Shown here in pieces: positions 26,595 to 34,408 of a DNA stretch of 34,408 nt. The position numbers and the translations under genes were made by a program. The DNA is from Phycisphaeraceae bacterium (GTDB lineage Bacteria; Planctomycetota; Phycisphaerae; Phycisphaerales; Phycisphaeraceae). Each line of letters opens with the position of its first letter. The first letter of the stretch is position 1. The notes below the pieces were generated by a model. That model was not told the DNA's origin. It searched no databases and was given only the letters and a program-made list of their open reading frames with translations. Where the stretch lies: assembly GCA_002716625.1 (NCBI GenBank), contig PBAS01000043.1, positions 1 through 34,408 of the forward strand. Reading direction: 5' to 3'.

Positions 26595-28193
26595 ATGACA
26601 GTTAAGTCCGTTGTCACAAGATTTGCCCCAAGTCCAACCGGCGCCCTCCATATCGGGGTCCGCACGGCCCTGTTCAACTGGGCATATGCCCGGCAGCATC
26701 AGGGGCAATTCATTGTTCGCCTGGAGGATACGGACCAGGCGCGTTCCTCTATTGAGAGCGCACGTCGCATCATTGCTGAACTGCGTTGGCTTGAGGTCGA
26801 CTGGGATCAGGGACCTCGCTGTGTTGAAAATTGGCGCGATGCACTTGCGAAAGATTTTGATCCCATGGCTGACCAGGTTGGCAATTGCGGACCTTACTGC
26901 CAAAGCCAGAGGCTGCAGATCTACGAGCAATATCTGGATCAACTATTGACCAGTGGTCATGCCTACCATGATGATGGTGCTATTCGGTTTCGTATGGACC
27001 AGGATGTTAAGTTTGATGATACCGTATACGGTCATATCGAGGTGAAGGCCAAGGAATTAGAAGATTTCGTTATCCGCAAGGCGGATGGGTTTCCTACTTA
27101 CCATCTGGCCGTCGTCGTAGACGACGCTTTGATGGCTGTTACACATGTGATTCGCGGTCAAGAGCACCTAACCAATACAACCAAGCATGTGGCTCTTCAA
27201 GATGCACTGGGTTTTGATCGTCCAACATTTGTCCATACGCCATCCGTACTCAATGCAGATGGATCCAAAATGTCCAAACGCGACAAGGCGAAAGTCGCGA
27301 GGAAAGCACTCAAGGAGCATTGCCCCGAAGAAGAAGAACTGATGGCATGGGCAATAACGGAATCTGCCATTGTGCCACAAGAGTTATTGGCCTTCTATCG
27401 GAAGAAAAACGACTCTGCCGATATTGCTCAGATTCTGGCCCATCCGCAATGGTTGGATTTGATGCTGCCAGAGATTGATGTCGCTGATTTTCGTCATAGC
27501 GGCTACCTATCTCAAACGCTTGTCAACTACATGGTGCTGCTTGGATGGAATCCCGGCGGCGATATCGAGCGATTTGATCGGGAATTTCTTATTGAACGGT
27601 TTTCACTAGATCGTATTAACAAGTCCAATGCGAAATTTGATCGCAAGAAACTGCTTGCCTTCAATCAGGAATCCATTGCTGGACTGGAGCACGATGATTT
27701 CAAGGACCGGTTGCGGGTATTCAAGGACCAGGAACTTTCGGATGATCTACGTGAGCAGTTCGGGTCTATTTTTTCTGATGATCAACGGCTGACCCTGTTT
27801 GCCCAAGCTTATCATCGTCGAGCCTCCACACTCAAAGACCCCTTTGAACTTGGAAGCTTTCTTACCGTTGATGGCCCTCCCCTTGAATATGATCAGAAGG
27901 CGGTCGAGAAAGTACTCAATCATAAGAAAGGGCAGGGGTATGGGGTCCTGGAAGAAATCCACAAGGTTCTTAAAGAAGTAGGTGATGATCAGTGGAATGC
28001 CGAGGAGCTTGAGAGTCTTCTGAAAAACGTTTCTGATGACCTGCAACTGAGCATGCGGTTTGTTGCCCAGCCATTGCGGGTTGCGATTAGTGGCAGTACG
28101 GTTAGTCCACCGATTGGCATTACCCTGGAAATAGTTGGCCGTGAAATTGCCCTCCGCTGCATTGAAGTCTGTCAGCATCTTCAGCCCGGATGA
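26595..28193 (+). CDS. gltX: Glutamate--tRNA ligase, remodelled
   Basis: Class I synthetase that charges tRNA-Glu, 532 residues from the ATG at 26595. The longest frame opens at 26358, but its first 79 residues are unlike the family and overlap glnS. Family marks are TRFAPSPTGALHIG, IVRLEDTD, YHLAVVVDD, THVIRGQEHLTNT, K225-M-S-K-R and GYLSQTLVNYMVLLGW. Three oddities stand out. The HIGH motif reads HIG-VRTAL, one residue shorter than the usual HxGxxRTAL. The segment after GHAYHDD (111-124) lacks the roughly 45 residues with Cys that most GluRS have. About 60 extra residues lie between KMSKR and GYL (230-302), and about 20 more near 75-98. It may be a planctomycete form, and GluRS is expected to be essential. 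Activity is likely but unproven. Confidence 0.9.
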   Translation: MTVKSVVTRFAPSPTGALHIGVRTALFNWAYARQHQGQFIVRLEDTDQARSSIESARRIIAELRWLEVDWDQGPRCVENWRDALAKDFDPMADQVGNCGPYCQSQRLQIYEQYLDQLLTSGHAYHDDGAIRFRMDQDVKFDDTVYGHIEVKAKELEDFVIRKADGFPTYHLAVVVDDALMAVTHVIRGQEHLTNTTKHVALQDALGFDRPTFVHTPSVLNADGSKMSKRDKAKVARKALKEHCPEEEELMAWAITESAIVPQELLAFYRKKNDSADIAQILAHPQWLDLMLPEIDVADFRHSGYLSQTLVNYMVLLGWNPGGDIERFDREFLIERFSLDRINKSNAKFDRKKLLAFNQESIAGLEHDDFKDRLRVFKDQELSDDLREQFGSIFSDDQRLTLFAQAYHRRASTLKDPFELGSFLTVDGPPLEYDQKAVEKVLNHKKGQGYGVLEEIHKVLKEVGDDQWNAEELESLLKNVSDDLQLSMRFVAQPLRVAISGSTVSPPIGITLEIVGREIALRCIEVCQHLQPG

Positions 28194-28225
28194 AATCGTT
28201 AATGAATGAACATGCGAGTTGCCCC

Positions 28226-28643
28226 ATGAAATACTGGTTTGTTAAATCAGAACCCAATACGTGCCCTTGGAGGGCCCCCCTTAAGCCTCCGCAGCAAACC
28301 GCTGAATGGGATGGGGTTTGTCATTACCATGGGAAACGTAACCTTGCCATGATGAGGATGGATGACAAGGCCTTTTTTTATCATTCAGGTAAAGAAAACG
28401 CAGTTGTGGGTATTGTCCAGGTTGTCAAGGAGTATTCTCCCAGCCACACCGATCCTACTGAGACATTCGGTATGGTTGATTTTAAGGTCGTCAAGTCCAT
28501 CGAGGAACCGGTTATGCTTGCGGACATCAAGGCCCAAGTGCAACTCAAACGCCTGACGCTGGTAAGCTTCACGCCTGTCGGTTTAACCGGTTGAGGCGTC
28601 ATCCTGTAAGATTATTTTCAAGATGGTCCGGGTTAGTTCCTGA
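28226..28643 (+). pseudogene. EVE domain protein, apparently inactivated at the C-terminus
   Basis: The N-terminus MKYWFVKSEPNT and the stretch DDKAFFYHSGKENAVVGIVQVVKEY...DPT mark an EVE (PUA-like) domain, a fold thought to bind modified bases. In the open frame the protein ends at a TGA (28592-28594) as LVSFTPVGLTG, 122 residues. The frame that starts at 28566 instead reads ASRLSV, then TAA (28584-28586), then PVEA, which restores the conserved end of the domain (SRLSVxPV). So a small frameshift at about 28563-28569 and a nonsense codon appear to have removed the end. The restored frame stops at 28641-28643. Usually conserved residues after WDGV also differ (CHYHGKRN instead of RNYQARNN). 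An alternative start at 28190 overlaps the gltX stop (ATGA). Confidence 0.7.
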
Positions 28644-28679
28644 ACAACGGGTTAAAACACCAAGGCAACGGAGTATTTA

Positions 28680-29597
28680 ATGTCCCTGATCGTTACTGGC
28701 AGTATTGGTATTGATAGCGTCGATTCCCCCATGGGAAATGCCGAGGACGTGCTGGGGGGGTCATGCAGTTACTTTGCCGCGGCCGCAAGTTTTTTTGTTC
28801 CAGTGAGGCTGGTCGGCGCTGTGGGTAATGACTTCCCAAATTCTTTCATGGATGTTCTTAGGCATTTTGATATCGACCTTGCCGGACTGGAAAAGCGTCA
28901 TGAAAGCAAGACCTTCCGATGGCATGGGCGGTATCACGAGAACATTAATATACGTGATACCGTCGATGTTCAACTGAATGTTTTAGGAGAAACCCTGCCA
29001 TCCATTCCGTCAGCATACAAAGGCAGCCAATACGTCTTTCTGGCCAATACGGATCCCACAAGTCAAATGGAAATGTTGGATCAATTTCCCGATTGCCATC
29101 TTGCGGTGGCGGACACGATGGATCTTTGGATCAATAACGAAAAAACTAAGCTCATGCAGCTGTTGGAGCGTCTTGACGGGCTGGTACTCAATGATGATGA
29201 AGCGGGACAACTTGCCGATGATTCAAACCTGATTCGTGCGGCAGAAAAGATCATCGCCATGGGACCTAAATTTGTCATTATAAAAAAAGGTGAACATGGC
29301 GCACTTATTGAGTATGCCGGCGCCAGGGTCGTACTGCCGGCATTCCCGGCCCGAGATGTCATTGATCCTACTGGCGCCGGGGACAGTTTTGCCGGTGGGT
29401 TGATGGGGTACTTGGCGGCCACGTGTTCTGGCAGCGAGATCTCAATGAGGCAATTGCGTCGGGCCATGGCCTACGGCACAATCGTGGCCAGTTTCAATAT
29501 CGAAGCATTCAGCCTTGACCGCCTCGGACAAATTACACGCAAGGACATTGATGAACGTTTCAATCGATACAGTGAAATGCTTGAATTGAGTAAATGA
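28680..29597 (+). CDS. PfkB family carbohydrate/nucleoside kinase
   Basis: Ribokinase-fold kinase of 305 residues. The start MSLIVTGSIGIDSVDSPMGNAEDVLGGSCSYFAAAAS contains the N-terminal PfkB glycine pair, and the C-terminal signature is DPTGAGDSFAGGLMGYL with the catalytic aspartate in GAGD. VIIKKGEHGALIEY is the ATP-site strand. The ATG at 28680 has GGAG 8 nt upstream. The N-terminus and the GDSFAGG form resemble a planctomycete group often annotated as sugar or adenosine kinase, so substrate assignment is open. It is clearly distinct from the PfkB kinase at 19407. It follows the broken EVE gene by 36 bp and is convergent with the UDP-glucose dehydrogenase gene, 179 bp away. Confidence 0.86.
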   Translation: MSLIVTGSIGIDSVDSPMGNAEDVLGGSCSYFAAAASFFVPVRLVGAVGNDFPNSFMDVLRHFDIDLAGLEKRHESKTFRWHGRYHENINIRDTVDVQLNVLGETLPSIPSAYKGSQYVFLANTDPTSQMEMLDQFPDCHLAVADTMDLWINNEKTKLMQLLERLDGLVLNDDEAGQLADDSNLIRAAEKIIAMGPKFVIIKKGEHGALIEYAGARVVLPAFPARDVIDPTGAGDSFAGGLMGYLAATCSGSEISMRQLRRAMAYGTIVASFNIEAFSLDRLGQITRKDIDERFNRYSEMLELSK

Positions 29598-29776
29598 TGA
29601 GTAACGCTGTCGCCACTATGCGATCAACATACTAGTTTTATTTTACATGTAACAAGCGGCTGTCCATGAATGCCTTTTCGCCTGCTGATTGCACAAGGTG
29701 GGTGTAAACACCACTGGAGGATTCATGGCGGAGGCCAAACCGGTATCTAAGTGATCGATCTGGGGTAACACTTGAC

Positions 29777-31240
29777 TCAAGCTGTTTTTAATTTGGAGGA
29801 TGACTGGGGAAAGAATGGATCTCGCCCAATCGAGTAATAGGTTAAGCCGTATTCTTGCACGGTCTCAAGACGGTATAAGTTGCGACCGTCAAAGATCACA
29901 GGTTGTTTCATACGAGATGCGATTTCCTCGAAATCAGGATGACGAAATTCATCCCAATCAGTGCAAATGATCAGGGCGTCAGCATCATCCAGAGCGTCAA
30001 GCGCACTATCCCTATAATATATGGTATCACCCAGAGCTTTTTGGCACGATGTGTGGGCAACCGGATCATGGGCGACCACGGTTGCGCCGCAACTCAAAAG
30101 ATGCTGCATGATCGTCATGGAAGGTGCTTCGCGTATATCATCAGTTCCCGCCTTGAAGGCAATCCCCCAGATGGCAAATCGCTTGCCTTTCAGGCTTTGG
30201 CCATCGACAGGTGTTTGGCCAGTTGGGGTTGGCGATGTCCTGACGGGTCGGATTCTTGGCCCCGTGGTTGTTTTCATTGAACTGCTGAAATGATGTTCGA
30301 TTTTTCGAATAAATTCACTTCGCTGGCGTTGATTGACCTGGTGCACACTGGTTAGAAGCTGGGCCTCGGCATCTGCCTGCTCACCCATTGAAATCATGGC
30401 CAATACATCCTTGGGAAAGCATGATCCTCCGTAGCCAAGTCCGGGGTAATAGAACTGATTACCGATGCGACTGTCAGCGCACATGCCACGCCTCACCTCG
30501 TCAATGTCGGCTCCAAAGGCTTCACATAGATTGGCGATCTCGTTGATAAACGAAATTTTGGTCGCCAGCATGGCATTGGAGGCATATTTGACCATTTCTG
30601 CCGACAGGATGTCCATGATGAATATGGGATTGCCTTGGCGAACAAATGGTTCATATAAGTCTCGCAACCGATCGCCTGTCCCCTTGTCATCCACCCCGAC
30701 AACGACACGGTCGGGCTTATTGAAATCACTGATTGCAGCACCCTCCTTGAGGAATTCAGGATTGGATGCCATTCGAAAGGTTTTGCGTGTATGGCGGGGG
30801 ATTTCTGCCTGAACTTTTGTGTTGGTTCCTACGGGTACGGTCGATTTTACGACAATGATCTTTGCTCGTCGCTCTTCGTGGTGCCCGCCGGTTTTCCCGG
30901 GCGCGGATTCCATGGCCTGCCCGATGTCGGTTGCAGCACCCAGTATGTATTTCAAGTCTGCCTGGCCACGATTATCGCTGGGTGTGCCAACGCAAATGAA
31001 GATTACTTCGGCGTGTTCATATGCGGCTTTTTTGTCTGTGGAAAAATGAAGTCGCCTGGCCTTGATATTACGAGTAATCAGTTCGCCAAGTCCAGGTTCG
31101 TAAATTGGGGACCGGCCGTCCCGGAGTTGGTCGATCTTCTCCTGGTCGATATCAAGGCATATCACATCATTGCCGGTATTTGCAAAGCAGGTGCCGGTAA
31201 CTAAGCCCACATAGCCTGTGCCTATAACGGAAATTCGCAT
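29777..31240 (-). CDS. ugd: UDP-glucose 6-dehydrogenase
   Basis: NAD-dependent four-electron oxidation of UDP-glucose to UDP-glucuronate for envelope or exopolysaccharide. The 487-residue product has the Rossmann motif GTGYVGLVTGTCFA at 7-20, the catalytic C274 in GYGGSCFPKD, the middle-domain SNAMLATKISFINEIANLCE and a C-terminal UDP-binding domain with AFKAGTDDIREAPS. Two insertions make it longer than the usual 430-450: about 15 residues near 111-127 (PGKTGGHHEERRAK) and a Pro/Thr/Arg-rich linker at about 319-349 between the helical and C-terminal domains. The ATG at 31240 has AAGGA upstream. It stands alone. With galE and the DUF368 carrier elsewhere in the window, it points to an active surface polysaccharide pathway. 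Confidence 0.95.
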   Translation of the reverse strand: MRISVIGTGYVGLVTGTCFANTGNDVICLDIDQEKIDQLRDGRSPIYEPGLGELITRNIKARRLHFSTDKKAAYEHAEVIFICVGTPSDNRGQADLKYILGAATDIGQAMESAPGKTGGHHEERRAKIIVVKSTVPVGTNTKVQAEIPRHTRKTFRMASNPEFLKEGAAISDFNKPDRVVVGVDDKGTGDRLRDLYEPFVRQGNPIFIMDILSAEMVKYASNAMLATKISFINEIANLCEAFGADIDEVRRGMCADSRIGNQFYYPGLGYGGSCFPKDVLAMISMGEQADAEAQLLTSVHQVNQRQRSEFIRKIEHHFSSSMKTTTGPRIRPVRTSPTPTGQTPVDGQSLKGKRFAIWGIAFKAGTDDIREAPSMTIMQHLLSCGATVVAHDPVAHTSCQKALGDTIYYRDSALDALDDADALIICTDWDEFRHPDFEEIASRMKQPVIFDGRNLYRLETVQEYGLTYYSIGRDPFFPQSSSKLKTA

Positions 31241-31373
31241 ACCGGAAGGTCCTTGTGTCCTATAATCGGCCTGAATTCATAAATGTCACGGTCAGAAGTG
31301 TATTTAATCACTCCTGTAGAGGCTTTTAGCAAGCCCTGTTGGCCGCGCGGCCTTGCGAATATCGTCGGTTAAA

Positions 31374-31943
31374 TTAGCGGGAAGATATAGCCGCCAGTTC
31401 GAACGCTTCGGCGACCTTTACCTCGACCCCAAACCGCTGGCGAGGATTACTGTGGTGCTCAAGGTTAAACTGGTTGTGCCCAACGGTGGCAGTTAGAAAG
31501 GACGCGATCTCATCCTGGCAATTCTGCAAGGTTTCAGCCGTATTGGGCGCAATTGCACGGTCATTGACGAACAGTTGAAATTCCTGCCGGCTAAATGTCA
31601 ATACCCCATTGTCTTTGAACTCATTTTCTAGCATTTGGCAAGCTTTAGCCGCACTGCTCAAGGCCTGACCAAAACGGTCTGCGTTGCTGCCGTCCAACGG
31701 TGCCTTGCGGTTGTAAAGTAGGCCCAGGCGGCCCCCCTTGTTGTCCATCGCGTAATCAGCTTCATGGCCAATGAGGATTACGCCCGGGCCAGCTGGCACA
31801 TGGCGATAGTCAGCCACATCGATGAGCAGTTCATCGAGCAACTGTTGCTTGATCCAGCTGTGAAACACATCAATAAAACGGCTTAGGTCGACTGCAGAGT
31901 CGTCTTCTACGTAGATTTTGACGTTAATATGTTGAAGGTTCAA
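31374..31943 (-). CDS. Conserved-looking protein of unknown function linked to nitrite/sulfite reductase
   Basis: A 189-residue soluble protein that starts 18 bp after the nitrite/sulfite reductase stop, so the two are very likely one operon. It has no signal peptide or membrane helix. Recognisable blocks are FIDVFHSWIKQQLLDELLIDVADY, VPAGPGVILIGHEADYAMDNKGGRLGLLYNRK and a helical stretch around DRFGQALSSAAKACQMLENEF. The histidine and acidic residues in GHEADY and DVADY are the sort that could bind metal, but no known motif matches. The start is TTG at 31943, without a strong ribosome-binding site, so the exact N-terminus is uncertain. A role in maturing or supporting the reductase is inferred from position alone. 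Confidence 0.72.
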   Translation of the reverse strand: MNLQHINVKIYVEDDSAVDLSRFIDVFHSWIKQQLLDELLIDVADYRHVPAGPGVILIGHEADYAMDNKGGRLGLLYNRKAPLDGSNADRFGQALSSAAKACQMLENEFKDNGVLTFSRQEFQLFVNDRAIAPNTAETLQNCQDEIASFLTATVGHNQFNLEHHSNPRQRFGVEVKVAEAFELAAISSR

Positions 31944-31961
31944 AACTTAACCAGTCCATGC

Positions 31962-34232
31962 TTATGGTGTGCTGGGGGCTTCCATCCGCATGCGATTGTA
32001 GCAGCTGTGGACGGCTTCGATAAACAGTTGGGATTCCTCAATCGTATGATGGGCTGACTCCGTGGTAAACGGTGTGCCGACTGCTTTATGTGCGGCAAAT
32101 AGGTAATTGGCGAATTTTCCACCGGCGAATGGATCAAATATTAGTTCAGAATCATAGTACCGCTCACGAAACTCATCAATGACTTCTTCTGCATCATCAC
32201 TTACATCATCGTACTGTAGTTGCACAAGTGCTTTGGCAGCCTTAAGCATGGCTGCGTAAGCTTCCTCGCCAGCTTTTTGTACATCACCAGATTCCATCTT
32301 CAACTGAGCTTCAAAAACCATCCGTTCAGCTTCGGCCACGCCGAACTCAAATGCGGACACGACTTCACCTGCACATTCGCCAGTCCCAATGTCACCCGTG
32401 GTGTACTTGCGTGGATCAGCCCAATCACTATAGAAATCAGGATCAGCATCGTGCTCGGGTAGGTCGCGGGTGAATACATCAAGTCCTTCCCGAATCTTTG
32501 CCTTGCCGACACGCTGGACAAACTGTGCGAACTTTTCATCGCCCTCACGGTCACAAATATAGTGGTCGGTGATTTGTCCAAGTGCATCTGGGATCCGCTT
32601 GGATGGGATGGCGACAATTGGCAGGCCATAAGAACCGGCATTCTGTTCCCATTGACCGCCCAATACGACTTGAAAGTGGGGTACCTTGAAGCCTTTGACA
32701 TTCCGGCTGACACCATAGAAACCGATATCCGCAACATGGTGTTGGCCGCAACTGTTAAAACAGCCGCTAATCTTAATATGGAGGTCCTTGATAGCCTGAT
32801 CCATTTGGACGCTCTTGGCCGTGAGTTGATGCTTGAGTTCTATAGCCAAGCCTCGGGAGGAGGAAATACCAAGTTTGCACGTGTCAGTGCCTGGGCAGGC
32901 GACGATATCCACAATGTTGCTTGCCCCCGTATCGCTCAGTCCTGCGGCATCTAGGGCTTCATACAAGTCATATGCATCGGCTTTGCTTATCCACCGAATC
33001 ACGAAGTTTTGTTCGACAGTTGTACGAATTGTTCCGTTAGTGAACCGCCGGACAATATCGGCAAGCAAGCGAAGTTGGTCGGCAGTCAAATCCCCCAGTG
33101 GAAGCGACACGGTTGCGCATACATAACCGGGTTGCCGTTGTGGGCGAAGATTCGTTTTGACCCATTCTTGGTATTGCGGTGAATGATCTCCGGTCGGGAA
33201 TTCACCCGGTTTTCGCAATGGTTTTTCCTGTTCGTCTGTTACTCCCTCAAGCAGTTGGGTCCACTTGGGATCGTTTCGCATTTTCTGACGTTCCTCGAGC
33301 ACCTCTTGTTTGAACTTATCCATGCCCCAGTTATTGACAAGGAATTTAATGCGGGCTCGAGCTCGGTTTTTCTTTTCGCCGTGACGTCCGAAGACACGGG
33401 CAATTGCCTGGGCAATAGGCAGCATCTCTTCAGGAGTCAGGAATTCATCAAAGACTTTGGCCTGGTGTGGAACTGCACCTAATCCACCCCCGACGGTAAA
33501 GTAAAAACCACGCTGTTCCTTGCCATCAACCTGGCGGGTTACCGCGGTGTAGCCGGCATCATGCATTGCCGTGAGGCCACATGCATGCTGAGCGCAGCCA
33601 CTGAATGCGGGCTTAAACTTGCGGCCAAAATTCTGGGCATCAGGATGGCCCAGTAAAAATCCTGACAAGGCACGTGCATAAGGCGTTACATCAAATGGCT
33701 CATCGGGACATACTCCGGCAAATGGGCAGCCGGTTACGTTTCGAACCGAATTACCACAGGCTTCCCGAGTTGTAATACCGGCTGACGCCAAGCGACGCAT
33801 GATTGCAGGGGTATTATTTATGTGGACAAAGTGTAGTTGGAAATCCTGTCGGGTTGTGATATGGGCAATCCCATCAGAATACTCCTCGGCAAGATCGGCC
33901 AGTACTTCCATTTGATCTGGGCTTAGACCCCCAAACGGGATCTTGATCCGCTGCATGCCGGGTGCGTCCCAGACGGTGTTTGGCCCTTTGGTGTTTTTAC
34001 TGTTGCTGGGGTAGGGAAGTTCCTTGGACTGCTCACCATCATGACGCTGTCCATTGTCATATCGCTGCCCATATACGCCGCGACGTAATCGGGTCTCGGC
34101 AAAAAGTTTCTCGTCCACCTTCCCCTGGCGGCGAAGTTCGATCTCCATCTCAAACGCGTCAATCTCTTCGGCAAGTTGGGGTGCGATCGCATCCTTGAGC
34201 CGGTCGGTCCAAATTGAGTTACTTGCTTTCAT
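31962..34232 (-). CDS. Nitrite/sulfite reductase with C-terminal extension
   Basis: Siroheme/4Fe-4S enzyme of the assimilatory nitrite/sulfite reductase family, for six-electron reduction of nitrite to ammonia or sulfite to sulfide. From the ATG at 34232 it has 756 residues. The frame opens at 34400, but the family start is nearer MKASNSIWTDRLK. The second half has the cofactor motif C446-x5-C452 ... C491-x3-C495 (ACPGTDTC, GCFNSCG). The first half has a similar set, C169-x5-C175 ... C213-x4-C218. Siroheme-phosphate contacts are in TTRQDFQLHF and RTTVEQNFVIRW. Residues 612-756 are an all-helical tail absent from the short enzymes. The small gene at 31374 follows. Ferredoxin is the likely donor. 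Nitrite against sulfite cannot be settled by eye. Confidence 0.92.
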   Translation of the reverse strand: MKASNSIWTDRLKDAIAPQLAEEIDAFEMEIELRRQGKVDEKLFAETRLRRGVYGQRYDNGQRHDGEQSKELPYPSNSKNTKGPNTVWDAPGMQRIKIPFGGLSPDQMEVLADLAEEYSDGIAHITTRQDFQLHFVHINNTPAIMRRLASAGITTREACGNSVRNVTGCPFAGVCPDEPFDVTPYARALSGFLLGHPDAQNFGRKFKPAFSGCAQHACGLTAMHDAGYTAVTRQVDGKEQRGFYFTVGGGLGAVPHQAKVFDEFLTPEEMLPIAQAIARVFGRHGEKKNRARARIKFLVNNWGMDKFKQEVLEERQKMRNDPKWTQLLEGVTDEQEKPLRKPGEFPTGDHSPQYQEWVKTNLRPQRQPGYVCATVSLPLGDLTADQLRLLADIVRRFTNGTIRTTVEQNFVIRWISKADAYDLYEALDAAGLSDTGASNIVDIVACPGTDTCKLGISSSRGLAIELKHQLTAKSVQMDQAIKDLHIKISGCFNSCGQHHVADIGFYGVSRNVKGFKVPHFQVVLGGQWEQNAGSYGLPIVAIPSKRIPDALGQITDHYICDREGDEKFAQFVQRVGKAKIREGLDVFTRDLPEHDADPDFYSDWADPRKYTTGDIGTGECAGEVVSAFEFGVAEAERMVFEAQLKMESGDVQKAGEEAYAAMLKAAKALVQLQYDDVSDDAEEVIDEFRERYYDSELIFDPFAGGKFANYLFAAHKAVGTPFTTESAHHTIEESQLFIEAVHSCYNRMRMEAPSTP

Positions 34233-34408
34233 GGTGTATTGGGCCCAAGTCTCTTGATATAGGCAAAAATTAACGTCGTTTAGTTTATCGGAAAAAATGG
34301 GTTCGATCAATTTTAATTGGTTGGTGGCATTACTGGTCAACCCCCCAGGTTGTTCTACAATGTGAAGGTACACAGGTAGCCAATCATGGCAAATGACCAC
34401 AATTTACG

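Noticed and set aside
29725..29754. Nine-codon ORF preceded by GGAGG
   Set aside because: A leader peptide is possible, but it lies between convergent genes and precedes nothing it could regulate; spacing to the ATG is only 4 nt.
29771..29789. CTTG-ACT-CAAG followed by a short T-run as a terminator for the PfkB gene
   Set aside because: A 4-bp stem with a 3-nt loop is too weak, and it overlaps the end of the UDP-glucose dehydrogenase gene.
1..34408. CRISPR array, insertion sequence, prophage or toxin-antitoxin pair
   Set aside because: No regularly spaced repeats, transposase, integrase or matching small gene pair was seen on either strand.

Overview
The window looks like a chromosomal segment of a Planctomycetota bacterium, most likely Phycisphaerae-like. 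This is inferred from a secreted sulfatase that ends in a type I dockerin pair and a PEP-CTERM sorting signal, a secreted TPR/PQQ-propeller protein, a planctomycete-style nitrite/sulfite reductase with a long C-terminal extension, and moderate GC content. No rRNA, tRNA, CRISPR array, insertion sequence or phage gene was found by reading.

Layout. 1-3135 (+): the tail of an unknown membrane protein, then mreB, mreC, mreD and an unannotated 51-residue single-pass membrane ORF whose start codon overlaps the mreD stop. 3132-5299 (-): a DUF368/PopT-type undecaprenyl-phosphate carrier and galE, which fit cell-envelope work together with the mre genes. 5406-12034: an accessory metabolic block. It has an amidohydrolase (-), a divergent Gfo/Idh/MocA oxidoreductase broken by a frameshift and a stop codon, and a tight four-gene minus-strand operon (PhyH-type dioxygenase, DegT-type aminotransferase, M81/MlrC-type metalloprotein, second PhyH-type dioxygenase). 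12275-15325 (-): the 1016-residue sulfatase. 15642-16925 (-): glyA. 17061-19286 (-): the TPR/PQQ-propeller protein. 19407-21450 (+): a PfkB sugar kinase and asd. 21559-24078 (-): clpC, preceded by a 611-bp gene-poor stretch. 24690-28193: divergent glnS (-) and gltX (+). 28226-28643 (+): an EVE-domain gene that appears broken. 28680-29597 (+): a second PfkB kinase. 29777-31240 (-): UDP-glucose 6-dehydrogenase. 31374-34232 (-): a nitrite/sulfite reductase and a small uncharacterised partner.

Most of the window is housekeeping: cell shape, envelope sugar nucleotides, amino-acid and one-carbon metabolism, tRNA charging, proteolysis. The best candidate for an undescribed system is the dioxygenase-aminotransferase-M81-dioxygenase operon with its neighbouring amidohydrolase and decayed oxidoreductase. 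Its gene families are recognisable but the pathway is not. Other points of interest are the small membrane ORF in the mre operon, the remodelled GltX with a one-residue-short HIGH motif, two genes that each carry one frameshift plus one in-frame TAA, and the uncharacterised protein linked to the nitrite/sulfite reductase. Start codons were often moved downstream of the longest reading frame where a ribosome-binding site or the family N-terminus supported it. All functional calls come from motif recognition by eye, without database searches.
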